From contig NZ_PZKE01000007.1 in assembly GCF_003034965.1 (NCBI RefSeq), positions 1-64,000 of the forward strand: 64,000 bases of DNA, in the 5' to 3' direction. Made by a program: the position numbers and the translations under genes. A model generated the notes under the pieces. It did not search any database and was not told the origin of the DNA. It saw only the letters and a list, made by a program, of their open reading frames with translations. Origin of the DNA: Fuscovulum blasticum DSM 2131 (GTDB lineage: Bacteria > Pseudomonadota > Alphaproteobacteria > Rhodobacterales > Rhodobacteraceae). Shown here one piece after another: positions 52,897-62,535 of the stretch; positions within the stretch are counted from its first letter, which is position 1; every line of letters begins with the position of its first letter.

Positions 52897-54325
52897 TCCG
52901 CAGGCGGCGGTTACGGCGGGGCGGGTCTGGTCGATCCGGCGGCGGCTTCTGGCCTGGCTGCTGATCGCGACGCTGCTGATGGGGGCGCTGGCGCTGGCCG
53001 ACACCTGGGCCGAGGCACAGCGCACCGCCGACGAACTGGCAGATCGGGTGCTGGCCGGGTCTGCGATGGTGATTGCGGAACGCGCGGCGCTGAACGGGCA
53101 GGGCGTGCTGGAAATCGCCATTCCCTATGGCGCGCTGGAAATGCTGACCTCGGCCGCGCAGGACCGGGTGTTCTATCGCATCGACAGCCCGGCGGCGGGC
53201 GGCCGGCTGGTCACCGGCTATGGCGATCTGCCGGTCGCCCCTGCAACGCCCGGCGGCGGGCCGGCCTTTGCCGATGTGGTCTATCGCGGCGTTCCCGTGC
53301 GGATCGCCAGTCTGGCCCGCGCGGTTTCGACCGGCATCGACGAGGTGCCCTTCACCGTGACCATGGCCGAAACCACGCTGGCGCGTGAGGTGCTGGCGCG
53401 CGACATCCTGCTGCGGTCGGCGCTGCGGCTGGCGGGCATGATCCTGGGCGCGGCGCTGATCGTCTGGATCTCGGTGACGGTTTCCCTGCGCCCGCTGGCC
53501 CGGTTGGGCGAAGCCATCGCCAGCCGCAATCCGGGCGACCTGCGCCCGGTGGAAACTGCGGTTCCGGCCGAGGTGCGGGCGCCGGTGCGGGCGGTCAACT
53601 CGCTGATGGGCCGGTTGGAGGGGGCACTGGCCGGATTGCGCAACTTTACCGGCAATGCCGCGCATCAGTTGCGCACACCGATGACGGTGATCCGCACCCA
53701 ACTGGCGCTGGCCGGGCGGGCCGAGGATACCGCGACCGCCCGCGCCGCCGTGCAGCGCGCCGATGCCGCGCTGACCCGGGCTGAACGGGTGCTGGCGCAA
53801 CTGCTGGCGCTGGCGCGGGTGGATGCGGCGCAGGGCCATGGGGTGACGCAGGCAGAGGTGATGGATCTGGCCCCCCTGGTGCGCGATCTGGTGGCCGGGC
53901 ACATTCCGGCCGCTGCCGAGGCGGGCGTGGATCTGGGGCTTGAGATTGCCGGCCCCGCGGACGCCCGGTTTTCCGTGCTGCTGGAACCGATGCTGTTCGG
54001 CGAAGCCCTGCACAACCTTGTGTCGAACGCGGTGATCCATGCCGGGTCCGGCGCCGTGGTCACCGTTCGGCTGGAACGGGCCGAAGGCGGCATCCGCCTG
54101 TCGGTGGAAGATGACGGGCCGGGTATCCCCCCGGCGGCGCGGGCGCGGGTTCTGTCGCGCTTTGACCGGGGCGCGGCGGATGCAAACGCCCCGGGCATGG
54201 GGCTTGGCCTGCCCGTGGTGCAGGAAATCGCGCATCTGTTCGGCGGTCGGCTGGACCTTGCGGCCGGGCCGTCGGACCGGGGCCTGTCCGCCCGGATCTG
54301 GCTGCCCGAGGTCGGGGCGGCATAG
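52886..54325 (+). CDS. tctE: TctE-like sensor histidine kinase
   Basis: 479-aa membrane kinase. Helix 1 is about 20-40, the periplasmic 2CSK_N sensor about 41-180, helix 2 about 188-207, then HAMP-like linker, HisKA with H260 (NAAHQLRTP) and HATPase with NLVSNAVIHAG and DDGPGIPP. ATG 52886 overlaps the regulator's end. Pairs with TctD. Confidence 0.9.
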   Translation: MPADPQAAVTAGRVWSIRRRLLAWLLIATLLMGALALADTWAEAQRTADELADRVLAGSAMVIAERAALNGQGVLEIAIPYGALEMLTSAAQDRVFYRIDSPAAGGRLVTGYGDLPVAPATPGGGPAFADVVYRGVPVRIASLARAVSTGIDEVPFTVTMAETTLAREVLARDILLRSALRLAGMILGAALIVWISVTVSLRPLARLGEAIASRNPGDLRPVETAVPAEVRAPVRAVNSLMGRLEGALAGLRNFTGNAAHQLRTPMTVIRTQLALAGRAEDTATARAAVQRADAALTRAERVLAQLLALARVDAAQGHGVTQAEVMDLAPLVRDLVAGHIPAAAEAGVDLGLEIAGPADARFSVLLEPMLFGEALHNLVSNAVIHAGSGAVVTVRLERAEGGIRLSVEDDGPGIPPAARARVLSRFDRGAADANAPGMGLGLPVVQEIAHLFGGRLDLAAGPSDRGLSARIWLPEVGAA

Positions 54326-54385
54326 GCACAGGTCCTGCCGCGCCCCCTGTCGCCCCGGTCAGGCCCGTGCTACCCAGCCGGCACC

Positions 54386-55267
54386 ATGACCGGCTCGCGC
54401 AATCCCCGTCTCGGCATCTTCCTGATGATCGCCTCGGTCGCCGCTTTTGCGGCGCAGGACGGGTTTTCCCGCGGGCTGGCCGGGGAATACAACACGCTGA
54501 TGGTGGTGATGATCCGCTACTGGGCCTTCGCGGCCTTTGTCCTGGTTGCCGCCCTGCGCCGCCCCGAAGGCCTGCGTGCCGCCACCCGCACCCGCCGCCT
54601 GCCGGCCCATCTGCTGCGCGGCACCTTGCTGGTGGCCGAAATCTGCCTGATCGTCTGGGGCTACACGCTGATCGGGCTGATCGAAAGCCATGCCCTGTTC
54701 GCCATCTGCCCGCTGCTGGTGGTTGCGTTGTCCGGCCCTGTTCTGGGCGAAAGGATCGGCCCCGCCCGCTGGATGGCGGTGGCGGCGGGGATGGTCGGGG
54801 TGCTGGTCCTGCTGCGCCCCGGCGCCGGCGTTTTCTCCTGGGCCGCGCTGTTGCCGCTGTCTTCGGCCCTTCTCTTCGCGCTGTTTTCGGTCCTGACCCG
54901 GCTAACCACGCGGGACGAGCCAACCTTCCCGGCCTTCTTCTGGCCCGCCATCGCCGGCGCTGTGCTGATGACCGTGATCGGCCTGCCGAACCTTGAACCC
55001 GTCCACCCTGACGACATCGCCCCGCTGGCGGCCTATTGCGCCATCGCGATCCTGTCGAACTGGCTGATCCTCAAGACCTATGAACAGATCGAGGCGGCGC
55101 GGGTGCAGCCCTATGCCTATCTGCAGATCGTTTTTGTCGCCGGCATCGGCATTTCGGTTTATGACGAGGTGCTGACGCTTCCTGTCGCGCTTGGAGCGGC
55201 TATCGTGATCGCGGCGGGGCTTTTCGCCCTGTCGCTGGAAAGACGCCCGGAAGGCCGCGCCCCATGA
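54386..55267 (+). CDS. EamA-family (DMT) transporter, copy 1
   Basis: 293-aa drug/metabolite transporter with ten predicted helices in two EamA repeats. It is paralogous to the next gene (shared GLIESHA and GPVLGE motifs). Substrate unknown. The stop overlaps the next start as ATGA. Confidence 0.9.
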   Translation: MTGSRNPRLGIFLMIASVAAFAAQDGFSRGLAGEYNTLMVVMIRYWAFAAFVLVAALRRPEGLRAATRTRRLPAHLLRGTLLVAEICLIVWGYTLIGLIESHALFAICPLLVVALSGPVLGERIGPARWMAVAAGMVGVLVLLRPGAGVFSWAALLPLSSALLFALFSVLTRLTTRDEPTFPAFFWPAIAGAVLMTVIGLPNLEPVHPDDIAPLAAYCAIAILSNWLILKTYEQIEAARVQPYAYLQIVFVAGIGISVYDEVLTLPVALGAAIVIAAGLFALSLERRPEGRAP

Positions 55268-56151
55268 CCACCCCGCAGAACACCCGCCTTGGAATCTGGC
55301 TGATGATCGCATCGGCGGCGGTCTTTGCCGCGCAGGATGGCGTCTCGCGCCATCTGGCCGAGGCGACGAACGTCTACATGGTGGTGACGATCCGCTTCTG
55401 GTTCTTCGCGGTCTTCGTGATGCTGCTGGCCGCCCGCGCGCCGGGCGGGCTGCGGGCGGCCACCCGCAGCGCCTATCCGCTGTTGCAGATCGCGCGCGGG
55501 GTGATCCTGGTGGCCGAGGTCTGCCTGATGGTGCTGTCCTTCGTGGCGCTTGGGCTGATCGAAAGCCACGCGGTCTTTATCTGCTATCCGCTGCTGGTGG
55601 CCGCCCTGTCCGGCCCGGTGCTGGGGGAAAAGGTCGGCTGGCGGCGCTGGCTGGCCATTCTGGTGGGCTTTGTCGGGGTGCTGATCATCCTGAACCCCGG
55701 GGCGGGCGTGTTCTCACCCTGGGCGCTGGTGCCCTTCATCTCGGCGCTGATGTTCGCGCTTTACGGCCTGTTCACCCGCTATGTCGCCCGCAAGGATGCG
55801 GCCTCGGTCAGCTTTTTCTGGACGGGAATCGTCGGCGCGGTGGTGATGACGCCCATCGGGCTGTGGCACTGGCAGACCATGCTGCCGATGGACTGGCTGT
55901 GGATGGCAACGCTGTGCTGTTCGGCGGCACTGGGGCATTGGCTGATGATCAAGGCCTATGCGGTGGCCGAAGCCTCGGCCATCCAGCCCTTCGCCTATTT
56001 CCAACTGCCAATCGTGTCAGTCCTGGGGCTGTTCCTGTTCAACGAAACGCTGCGCCCGAACGTGCCGGTCGGCGCGGCCATCGTGGTGGCGGCGGGGCTG
56101 TTCACGCTGTGGCGGCAGCGGGTGCGCGAAAAGCAGACGGCCGGGGGTTAG
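55264..56151 (+). CDS. EamA-family (DMT) transporter, copy 2
   Basis: 295-aa ten-helix transporter closely resembling the preceding gene over its full length, with the same N-terminal RLGIxLMIAS and AAQDG motifs. Tandem duplication; the two could form a heterodimer or handle related substrates. Confidence 0.9.
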   Translation: MTTPQNTRLGIWLMIASAAVFAAQDGVSRHLAEATNVYMVVTIRFWFFAVFVMLLAARAPGGLRAATRSAYPLLQIARGVILVAEVCLMVLSFVALGLIESHAVFICYPLLVAALSGPVLGEKVGWRRWLAILVGFVGVLIILNPGAGVFSPWALVPFISALMFALYGLFTRYVARKDAASVSFFWTGIVGAVVMTPIGLWHWQTMLPMDWLWMATLCCSAALGHWLMIKAYAVAEASAIQPFAYFQLPIVSVLGLFLFNETLRPNVPVGAAIVVAAGLFTLWRQRVREKQTAGG

Positions 56152-56211
56152 GGCGTTGCCCCGCCCGGTGGCCGGGCGTAAAACCGCGGCGTCACCCTGA
56201 GGAGATTTCCC

Positions 56212-57735
56212 ATGCCTGTGCCCAAGCCTGTTGTCCTGTGCATTCTTGATGGCTGGGGTCTCGGGAAATATCCCGAATATTCGGCCCCGGCGCAGGCGAA
56301 GGTGCCCACCTTCAACCGCCTGATGGCGACCTGCCCGAATTCCACGCTGGTGACCTTCGGTCCCGATGTGGGCCTGCCGACCGGGCAGATGGGCAATTCC
56401 GAAGTGGGCCATACCAACATCGGCGCGGGCCGGGTGGTGGCCATGGACCTGGGGATGATCGACCTTGCCATCGAACGCGGCACCTTTGCCCGCGAACCGG
56501 CGTTGCAGGATTTCATCGCGCGGGTAAAGGCGGCGGGCGGCACGGCGCATATCGCGGGCCTTGCCTCGCCCGGCGGGGTTCATTCCCACCAGGCTCATAT
56601 TGTCGAGGCGGCGCGGGTAATTGCCGCCGCCGGCGTGCCGGTGCTGATCCATGCGCTGACCGACGGGCGCGATGTGCCGCCCCGGTCGGGCGGGGAACAG
56701 GTGGCGGCGCTGGAGGCGGCCTTGCCGCCGCAGGCGAAGATCGCCACCGTCACCGGCCGCTATTACGCGATGGACCGAGACAACCGCTGGGAACGGGTCG
56801 AGCAGGCGTTCCGCGCCATCGTGCAGGGCAAGGGCATTGCCACCGCCGCCAGCGCGGCCGAAGCCATTGCCAAAGGCTATGCGCGGGATGTGACCGATGA
56901 ATTCCTGCCCGCCACGGTGATTGACGGCTACACCGGCATGAAGGACGGCGACGGCCTGTTCTTCATCAACTTCCGCGCCGACCGCGCGCGCGAGATTCTG
57001 GCCGCCATTGGCGACCCGGATTTCACCGCCTTTGAAACCGGACCGCGGCCGCATTTTTCAGCGATGCTGGGGATGGTGGATTATTCGACCGCCCATAACG
57101 CCTATATGACCACCGTCTTCCCCAAGCAGGATATCGTGAACACGCTGGGGGAATGGGTGGCGAAGCAGGGGCTGACGCAGTTCCGGCTGGCGGAAACCGA
57201 GAAGTATCCGCATGTCACCTTTTTCCTGAACGGCGGGCGCGAGGTGCCCTTCGCGGGCGAAGATCGCTTCATGCCGAAATCGCCCAAGGTCGCCACCTAT
57301 GACCTGCAACCCGAGATGAGCGCGCCCGAGGTTTCCGACCAGTTCGTGGCTGCCATCGAAAAGGGCTATGACCTGATCGTGGTCAACTATGCCAACCCCG
57401 ACATGGTGGGCCACACCGGCAGCCTGCCCGCGGCCATCAAGGCCTGCGAGGCGGTGGATCAGGGGCTTGGCCGCGCCGTGGCCGCGCTGGAAAAGGCGGG
57501 CGGCGCGATGATCGTCTGCGCCGACCATGGCAATTGCGAGCTGATGGTCGATCCGGTGACCGGCGGTCCGCACACCGCCCATACCACCAACCCGGTGCCG
57601 GTCATCCTGTTTGGCGGGCCGAAGGGGGCAACCCTGCGCAGCGGCGGGCGGCTGGCGGATCTGGCGCCCACCATCCTGCAGCTGATGGGCCTGCCGAAGC
57701 CGCCGGAAATGACCGGGGAAAGCCTGATCGCATGA
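56212..57735 (+). CDS. gpmI: 2,3-bisphosphoglycerate-independent phosphoglycerate mutase
   Basis: 507-aa Mn-dependent enzyme interconverting 3- and 2-phosphoglycerate. The catalytic serine is in GQMGNSEVGHTNIGAG; metal residues include VLCILDGWG at the start and CADHGNCE near the end. GAGGAGA gives a strong ribosome binding site for ATG 56212. Overlaps envC by ATGA. Confidence 0.96.
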   Translation: MPVPKPVVLCILDGWGLGKYPEYSAPAQAKVPTFNRLMATCPNSTLVTFGPDVGLPTGQMGNSEVGHTNIGAGRVVAMDLGMIDLAIERGTFAREPALQDFIARVKAAGGTAHIAGLASPGGVHSHQAHIVEAARVIAAAGVPVLIHALTDGRDVPPRSGGEQVAALEAALPPQAKIATVTGRYYAMDRDNRWERVEQAFRAIVQGKGIATAASAAEAIAKGYARDVTDEFLPATVIDGYTGMKDGDGLFFINFRADRAREILAAIGDPDFTAFETGPRPHFSAMLGMVDYSTAHNAYMTTVFPKQDIVNTLGEWVAKQGLTQFRLAETEKYPHVTFFLNGGREVPFAGEDRFMPKSPKVATYDLQPEMSAPEVSDQFVAAIEKGYDLIVVNYANPDMVGHTGSLPAAIKACEAVDQGLGRAVAALEKAGGAMIVCADHGNCELMVDPVTGGPHTAHTTNPVPVILFGGPKGATLRSGGRLADLAPTILQLMGLPKPPEMTGESLIA

Positions 57736-58859
57736 TCCTGCGCACGGCGGCCCTTGTCCTGTGCCTGACGGCGGCGCCCCTGGCGGCGGCGACGGTGGCC
57801 GAACAGGCGGCCAAGGCTTCGGCCGATCTCAATTCCGCGATCGAGGCCCTGCAGACCGCCGACACCTCGCGCGACAGGGTGGCGGCGTTGACCCAGACCA
57901 TCCGCGCCTATGAGACGGGCCTTGCCGCCCTGCGCGAGGCGCTGCGTCAGGGCGAATTGCGGCAGACCACGCTGATGTTGCAGTTCAACGCCAAGCGGGA
58001 ACGCATCGCCCAGCTTCTGGTGGTGCTGGAGCGGATGGAGAAATCGCCCGGCCCGATGCTGCTGCTGCACCCCTCGGGGCCGGTGGGCACCGCGCGGTCG
58101 GGCATGATGCTGGCCGATGTCACCCCCGCCCTTCAGGCCGAAGTCGAAACCCTGAAGGCGGAATTGCAGGAACTGTCCGAACTGCGCGCCTTGCAGGCGG
58201 CTTCGGCGGGGATGCTGTCGCGCGGGCTGGCCGAGGCGCAGGCCGCGCGCACCGCGCTTTCGAAGGCGATCTCGGACCGCACCGACCTGCCCAAACGCTT
58301 TGCCGAGGATGCTGATGAGCTGAACCGGCTGATCGAATCCTCGGACACGCTTGAGGCCTTTGCCGCCGGCTTGGCGCTGCGCACGGCGGAAAGCGGCAAC
58401 AACACCTTTGCCAGTTCGATGGGCACGCTGCCCTTGCCGGCGATGGGAACGCTGATCCGCCGCCCGGACGAACCCGATGCCGCCGGGGTGCGCCGGCCCG
58501 GCATGGCGCTGGCCACCCGCCCGCGGGCGCTGGTCACCGCGCCCTGGCCTGCGACGATCCGCTATCTTGGCCCGCTGCTCGACTACGGAAATGTGATCGT
58601 GCTGGAACCCGGTGACGGCTATCTCATGGTGTTGGCAGGTTTGGGAACACTATACGGAGAAGTGGGGGAAGTCGTCGCTGCCGGGGCACCGCTGGGGCTG
58701 ATGGGGGGCGATGCGGCGATCACCGCCGAACTGGCTGGCGAGCAACCCAAGGGCACTGGCGCGCGTGACACGGAAACGCTTTACTTGGAACTGAGATTGG
58801 GGGCCGCGCCGGTGGACCCGACAGAATGGTTCGCCGCAACCGCGGCAACGGGAGACTGA
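57732..58859 (+). CDS. envC: Murein hydrolase activator EnvC
   Basis: 375-aa periplasmic protein. Signal peptide (ILRTAALVLCLTAAPLAAA), long coiled coil (about 25-225), and a C-terminal LytM/M23-like domain. The M23 zinc ligands are absent (EPGDGYLMVLAGLG where active enzymes have His), as in EnvC, which activates amidases instead of cutting murein. Followed after 7 bp by ctpA, a common arrangement. Confidence 0.92.
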   Translation: MILRTAALVLCLTAAPLAAATVAEQAAKASADLNSAIEALQTADTSRDRVAALTQTIRAYETGLAALREALRQGELRQTTLMLQFNAKRERIAQLLVVLERMEKSPGPMLLLHPSGPVGTARSGMMLADVTPALQAEVETLKAELQELSELRALQAASAGMLSRGLAEAQAARTALSKAISDRTDLPKRFAEDADELNRLIESSDTLEAFAAGLALRTAESGNNTFASSMGTLPLPAMGTLIRRPDEPDAAGVRRPGMALATRPRALVTAPWPATIRYLGPLLDYGNVIVLEPGDGYLMVLAGLGTLYGEVGEVVAAGAPLGLMGGDAAITAELAGEQPKGTGARDTETLYLELRLGAAPVDPTEWFAATAATGD

Positions 58860-58866
58860 GAGACCG

Positions 58867-60219
58867 ATGAAGAAACTCGTGATGGCCGCCGCGGGCGGGA
58901 CACTGGCCGGCGTTATTCTGACCAGTCAGGTCGGGCCGCTGATCGCGCAGGAAGCGTCGAAGGAAAGCTCGGTCTATGAACAGCTTGATCTGTTCGGCGA
59001 CATCTTCGACCGTATCCGCGCCCAGTATGTTGAGCCGGTCGAGACGGACAAGCTGGTCGAGGCCGCGATCAACGGGATGCTCACCTCGCTTGACCCCCAT
59101 TCCAGCTATCTGTCCGCCAAGGATTTTGCGGACATGCAGGTGCAGACCAAGGGCGAGTTCGGCGGCCTTGGCATCGAGGTCACCCAGCAGGAAGGCTTCG
59201 TCAAGGTCATCTCGCCGATGGATGGCACCCCGGCCGACAAGGCCGGCATCAAGGCCGGCGACTACATCACCCATGTGAACGGGGAATCGATCCTGGGCCT
59301 GACGCTCGACCAGGCGGTTGACATGATGCGCGGCCCGGTCGGCAGCGAGATCATCATCACCGTGGTGCGCGAAGGCACCAAAGACCCGTTCGACGTGTCG
59401 ATCCTGCGCGACACCATCAAGCTGACGGCGGTCAAGGGCCGTGTTGTCGGCAAGGCGGTGGTGCTGCGGATCACCACCTTCAACGACCAGACCACCTCTG
59501 GCGTGCAAGAGGCGCTGAAGAAGGGCATCGAGGAACTGGGCGGCATCGAGAATGTCGAGGGCGTGGTCATCGACCTGCGCAACAACCCCGGCGGCCTGCT
59601 GAACGAGGCGATCAGTGTCTCGGACGCCTTCCTTGAAAAAGGGGAAATCGTCTCGACCCGCGGCCGCAACCCGCAGGATGGTGAACGCTTCAACGCCACT
59701 CCGGGCGATCTGATCGCCGGCAAGCCGATCGTGGTACTGATCAACGGCGGCTCGGCCTCGGCGTCGGAAATCGTCACCGGCGCGTTGCAGGACCATCACC
59801 GCGCCATCGTCGTGGGCACCAAGAGCTTTGGCAAAGGCTCGGTCCAGACCCTGATCCCGCTGAAGGGTGACGGCGCGATGCGGCTGACCACGGCGCGGTA
59901 TTACACGCCGTCGGGCCGGTCGATCCAGGCCCTGGGAATTTCGCCCGACATCGTGGTCAAGCAGCCCGAACCGCCCACCCCGGGCTCGGCTGAAACCGAA
60001 GCGAAGGCAGAAGAATCGGCCGCGATGAAGGAGCGGTCCGAGGCCGATCTGCGCGGCGCGATCTCGAACGACTCGATGACCGAGGACGAGAAGCGCGTCT
60101 ATCAGGAAGAACAGGCCCGGGCCGTGGAATCGGCCAAGCTGCGCGATGAGGATTACCAACTGGCCTATGCCGTGGACATTCTGACCGGGCTGTCGACCAT
60201 TGCCCATGCCAAGCCCTGA
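58867..60219 (+). CDS. ctpA: Carboxy-terminal processing protease (S41)
   Basis: 450-aa periplasmic serine protease. Signal or anchor segment at 5-28, PDZ domain about 85-170 ([10 protein letters not shown]), S41 core with the Ser in [12 protein letters not shown] and the Lys in [10 protein letters not shown]. Trims C-termini of envelope proteins, often linked to cell-wall enzymes. The tail is rich in Glu and Ala. Confidence 0.94.
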   Translation: MKKLVMAAAGGTLAGVILTSQVGPLIAQEASKESSVYEQLDLFGDIFDRIRAQYVEPVETDKLVEAAINGMLTSLDPHSSYLSAKDFADMQVQTKGEFGGLGIEVTQQEGFVKVISPMDGTPADKAGIKAGDYITHVNGESILGLTLDQAVDMMRGPVGSEIIITVVREGTKDPFDVSILRDTIKLTAVKGRVVGKAVVLRITTFNDQTTSGVQEALKKGIEELGGIENVEGVVIDLRNNPGGLLNEAISVSDAFLEKGEIVSTRGRNPQDGERFNATPGDLIAGKPIVVLINGGSASASEIVTGALQDHHRAIVVGTKSFGKGSVQTLIPLKGDGAMRLTTARYYTPSGRSIQALGISPDIVVKQPEPPTPGSAETEAKAEESAAMKERSEADLRGAISNDSMTEDEKRVYQEEQARAVESAKLRDEDYQLAYAVDILTGLSTIAHAKP

Positions 60220-60226
60220 GGCGGCC

Positions 60227-60706
60227 ATGTCGCAGGACAAGGATCTGCCTTACCGGCCCTGTGTGGGTGTTGTGCTGGTGAACCGCGAAGGCCTGGTCTT
60301 CGCGGGCCAGCGCATCGACAGCCCGTCGCCCGCCTGGCAGATGCCGCAGGGTGGGATCGACGGCGATGAAAAGCCGAAGGCGGCCGCGCTGCGCGAGCTG
60401 TGGGAAGAAACCGGGGTAACGGCCGATCTGGTCGAATTCGTCGCCAAGACCCATGGCTGGGTAACCTATGACCTGCCGCCCGAGCTATTGGGCAAGGTCT
60501 GGGGTGGCAAGTATCGCGGCCAGCGACAGAAGTGGTTTCTGTTCCGCTTTCTGGGCAGCGACGACCAGATCCGCATCCAGACCGAACACCCCGAGTTTTC
60601 GACCTGGCGCTGGATCGACGTGGACCGGATGATCACCGAGATCGTGCCCTTCAAGCGCGCGGTCTATGAAGAAGTGGTCCGCAGCTTCCGGGCCTATCTC
60701 GCCTGA
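60227..60706 (+). CDS. rppH: RNA 5' pyrophosphohydrolase
   Basis: 159-aa Nudix hydrolase that removes pyrophosphate from 5' triphosphate RNA to start decay. Nudix box [22 protein letters not shown] begins at about residue 43; [14 protein letters not shown] and KWFLFRF are RppH signatures. ATG 60227 gives the conserved start; the frame is open back to 60200, inside ctpA. Confidence 0.94.
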   Translation: MSQDKDLPYRPCVGVVLVNREGLVFAGQRIDSPSPAWQMPQGGIDGDEKPKAAALRELWEETGVTADLVEFVAKTHGWVTYDLPPELLGKVWGGKYRGQRQKWFLFRFLGSDDQIRIQTEHPEFSTWRWIDVDRMITEIVPFKRAVYEEVVRSFRAYLA

Positions 60707-60726
60707 CCCTGCCGTTCAGGGCAGGG
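60707..60726. terminator. Short hairpin between convergent rppH and GH13 genes
   Basis: 7-bp stem CCCTGCC / GGCAGGG with a short loop, overlapping both stops. No T tract, so a weak terminator at best. Confidence 0.4.
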
Positions 60727-62308
60727 GCAGGAAGATCACCGCGTTCGGGCCAAGTGTCAGCACCCCGTCGGCCAGCGTGGCGTTCTGCTGCGGCCCTGCC
60801 GGCACCAGCGGGGCCTCGAAAGCCAGCGCCACGGTTTCCGGTGACAGGTTGAACAGGCACAGCACCGCCCCCGACCCTTCGCCGCGCTGGAAGGCCAGAA
60901 CCGGCGCGGGGGTGTCCAGGAACTGCGTCCTGCCCTGGCGCAGCGCCGGGGTGGCGCGGCGGAAGGCAAGCATCGCGCGATAGAACTCCAGCACTGACCC
61001 GGCCTTGCCGGCTTGCCCCGCCACATTGCGCGCCGCCTGTGGCGGTTTGACCGGCAGCCAGGGTGTGCCGGTGGTGAACCCGCCCTGCGGCCCGCTGTCC
61101 CAGACCATCGGGGTGCGGGTGTTGTCGCGCCCCACCGGCGCCGGCCAGAAGGCAATGCCCTGCGGATCGGTCAGTTCCTCGAATGCCAGTTCGGTATCGG
61201 TCTGGCCCAGTTCCTCGCCCTGCCACAGGCAGATCGAGCCTTCAAAGGACAGAAGCAGCGCCGCCGCCTGCTTCGCCAGCGTGTCGGTATCAACGCCGAA
61301 CCCCGCCCAGCGGGAGGCCTGCCGTGGCACGTCATGGTTGGAAAAGGCCCACATCGGCCAGCCGTCGGGGGCGCCCTTGAAGAAGCCTTCGATCCGGTCG
61401 CGGAACACGGCGGGGGAATAATCGCGCCCCAGCATTTCGAAGCTGTAGCACTGGTGCAGGCGACCGGGGGCCGAATAGTCGCCCATCATCTGAATGGCAT
61501 GGTGGCTTTCGCCCACCTCGCCCACCGAGGCGGCGCCGTAATCATCCAGCAGCGCCCGGATGCGCCCCAGCCAGGCCAGGTTCTCGGGGCGGTTCTTGTC
61601 GAACAGGTGATACTGCATCCCGTAGGGGCTGCTTTCCGGTTCGGTCTTGTCGCGGTAATCGGCCGGGTTGTCGCGCAGCAGCGGGTCGTGGAAGAAGTAG
61701 TTGACCGTATCGAAGCGGAACCCGTCCACCCCCCGTTCCAGCCAGAACCGCAGCACCGAAAGCGCCCAGTCCTGCACCGCCGGGTTGTGATAGTTGAAAT
61801 CCGGCTGCTCGGTCAGGAAGTTGTGCAGGTAATACTGCCGCCGGCGTCCGTCCCATGTCCAGGCCGGGCCGCCGAAGACCGACAGCCAGTTGTTGGGCGG
61901 CGTGCCGTCATGGCGCGGGTCGGCCCAGACATACCAGTCCGCCCGCGGCCCGCTGCGGCTGGCGCGGCTTTCGGCAAAGAACGGGTGCTGATCCGACGAA
62001 TGCGACAGCACCTGGTCGATGACCACGCGCAGGCCCAGGCCATGCGCGCGGGCGACCAGCGCGTCGAAATCGGCCAGGGTGCCGAACACCGGATCGACAT
62101 CGGTATAGTCGGACACGTCATAGCCCATGTCCTTCATCGGGCTGCGGAAGAACGGCGATAGCCAGACCGCGTCGACCCCAAGGTCGGCCAGATAGGGCAG
62201 GCGGGCGGTGATCCCCTTCAGGTCGCCAACCCCGTCTCCATCGGAATCCTGGAATGACCGGGGATAGACCTGATAGGTCACCGCGCCTTTCCACCAGTCG
62301 TTACCCAT
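60716..62308 (-). CDS. GH13 alpha-glucosidase
   Basis: 530-aa cytoplasmic glycoside hydrolase of the oligo-1,6-glucosidase/alpha-glucosidase type. The nucleophile Asp is in DGFRFDTVNYFF, the acid Glu in SVGEVGE, the third Asp in FSNHDVPR; VYQVYPRSFQDSDGDGVGD opens the barrel. ATG 62308 (MGNDWW) is preferred over 62320. No sugar transporter adjoins. Releases glucose from alpha-linked oligosaccharides. Confidence 0.93.
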   Translation of the reverse strand: MGNDWWKGAVTYQVYPRSFQDSDGDGVGDLKGITARLPYLADLGVDAVWLSPFFRSPMKDMGYDVSDYTDVDPVFGTLADFDALVARAHGLGLRVVIDQVLSHSSDQHPFFAESRASRSGPRADWYVWADPRHDGTPPNNWLSVFGGPAWTWDGRRRQYYLHNFLTEQPDFNYHNPAVQDWALSVLRFWLERGVDGFRFDTVNYFFHDPLLRDNPADYRDKTEPESSPYGMQYHLFDKNRPENLAWLGRIRALLDDYGAASVGEVGESHHAIQMMGDYSAPGRLHQCYSFEMLGRDYSPAVFRDRIEGFFKGAPDGWPMWAFSNHDVPRQASRWAGFGVDTDTLAKQAAALLLSFEGSICLWQGEELGQTDTELAFEELTDPQGIAFWPAPVGRDNTRTPMVWDSGPQGGFTTGTPWLPVKPPQAARNVAGQAGKAGSVLEFYRAMLAFRRATPALRQGRTQFLDTPAPVLAFQRGEGSGAVLCLFNLSPETVALAFEAPLVPAGPQQNATLADGVLTLGPNAVIFLPLP

Positions 62309-62453
62309 TCCCGCCCTCACATGAATTCAACTTGCTCCGGTTCCGGCCCTTGCGCCGCGAAGACGGCAGGGACCAGCCCGGTTGCGCGGCCGATCATCCC
62401 GGCCGGATTCACCGGGCGCAAGCCCCTATCGCCGCTGGCCCCTGCCGCCGCGA

Positions 62454-62468
62454 TTGTGTGCATCACAA
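62454..62468. promoter_or_regulatory. CRP/FNR-like palindrome upstream of the MFS gene
   Basis: TTGTG-TGCAT-CACAA, a perfect 5+5 inverted repeat around a symmetric 5-nt centre, 68 bp before the MFS start. Rest of 62309-62535 holds no gene. Confidence 0.35.
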
Positions 62469-62535
62469 AACGGCATTTGACCTATGTCGCGGGGCATCGC
62501 AATTTGGCCGCCTTGCGTAAAACCCGGAGTCCCTG

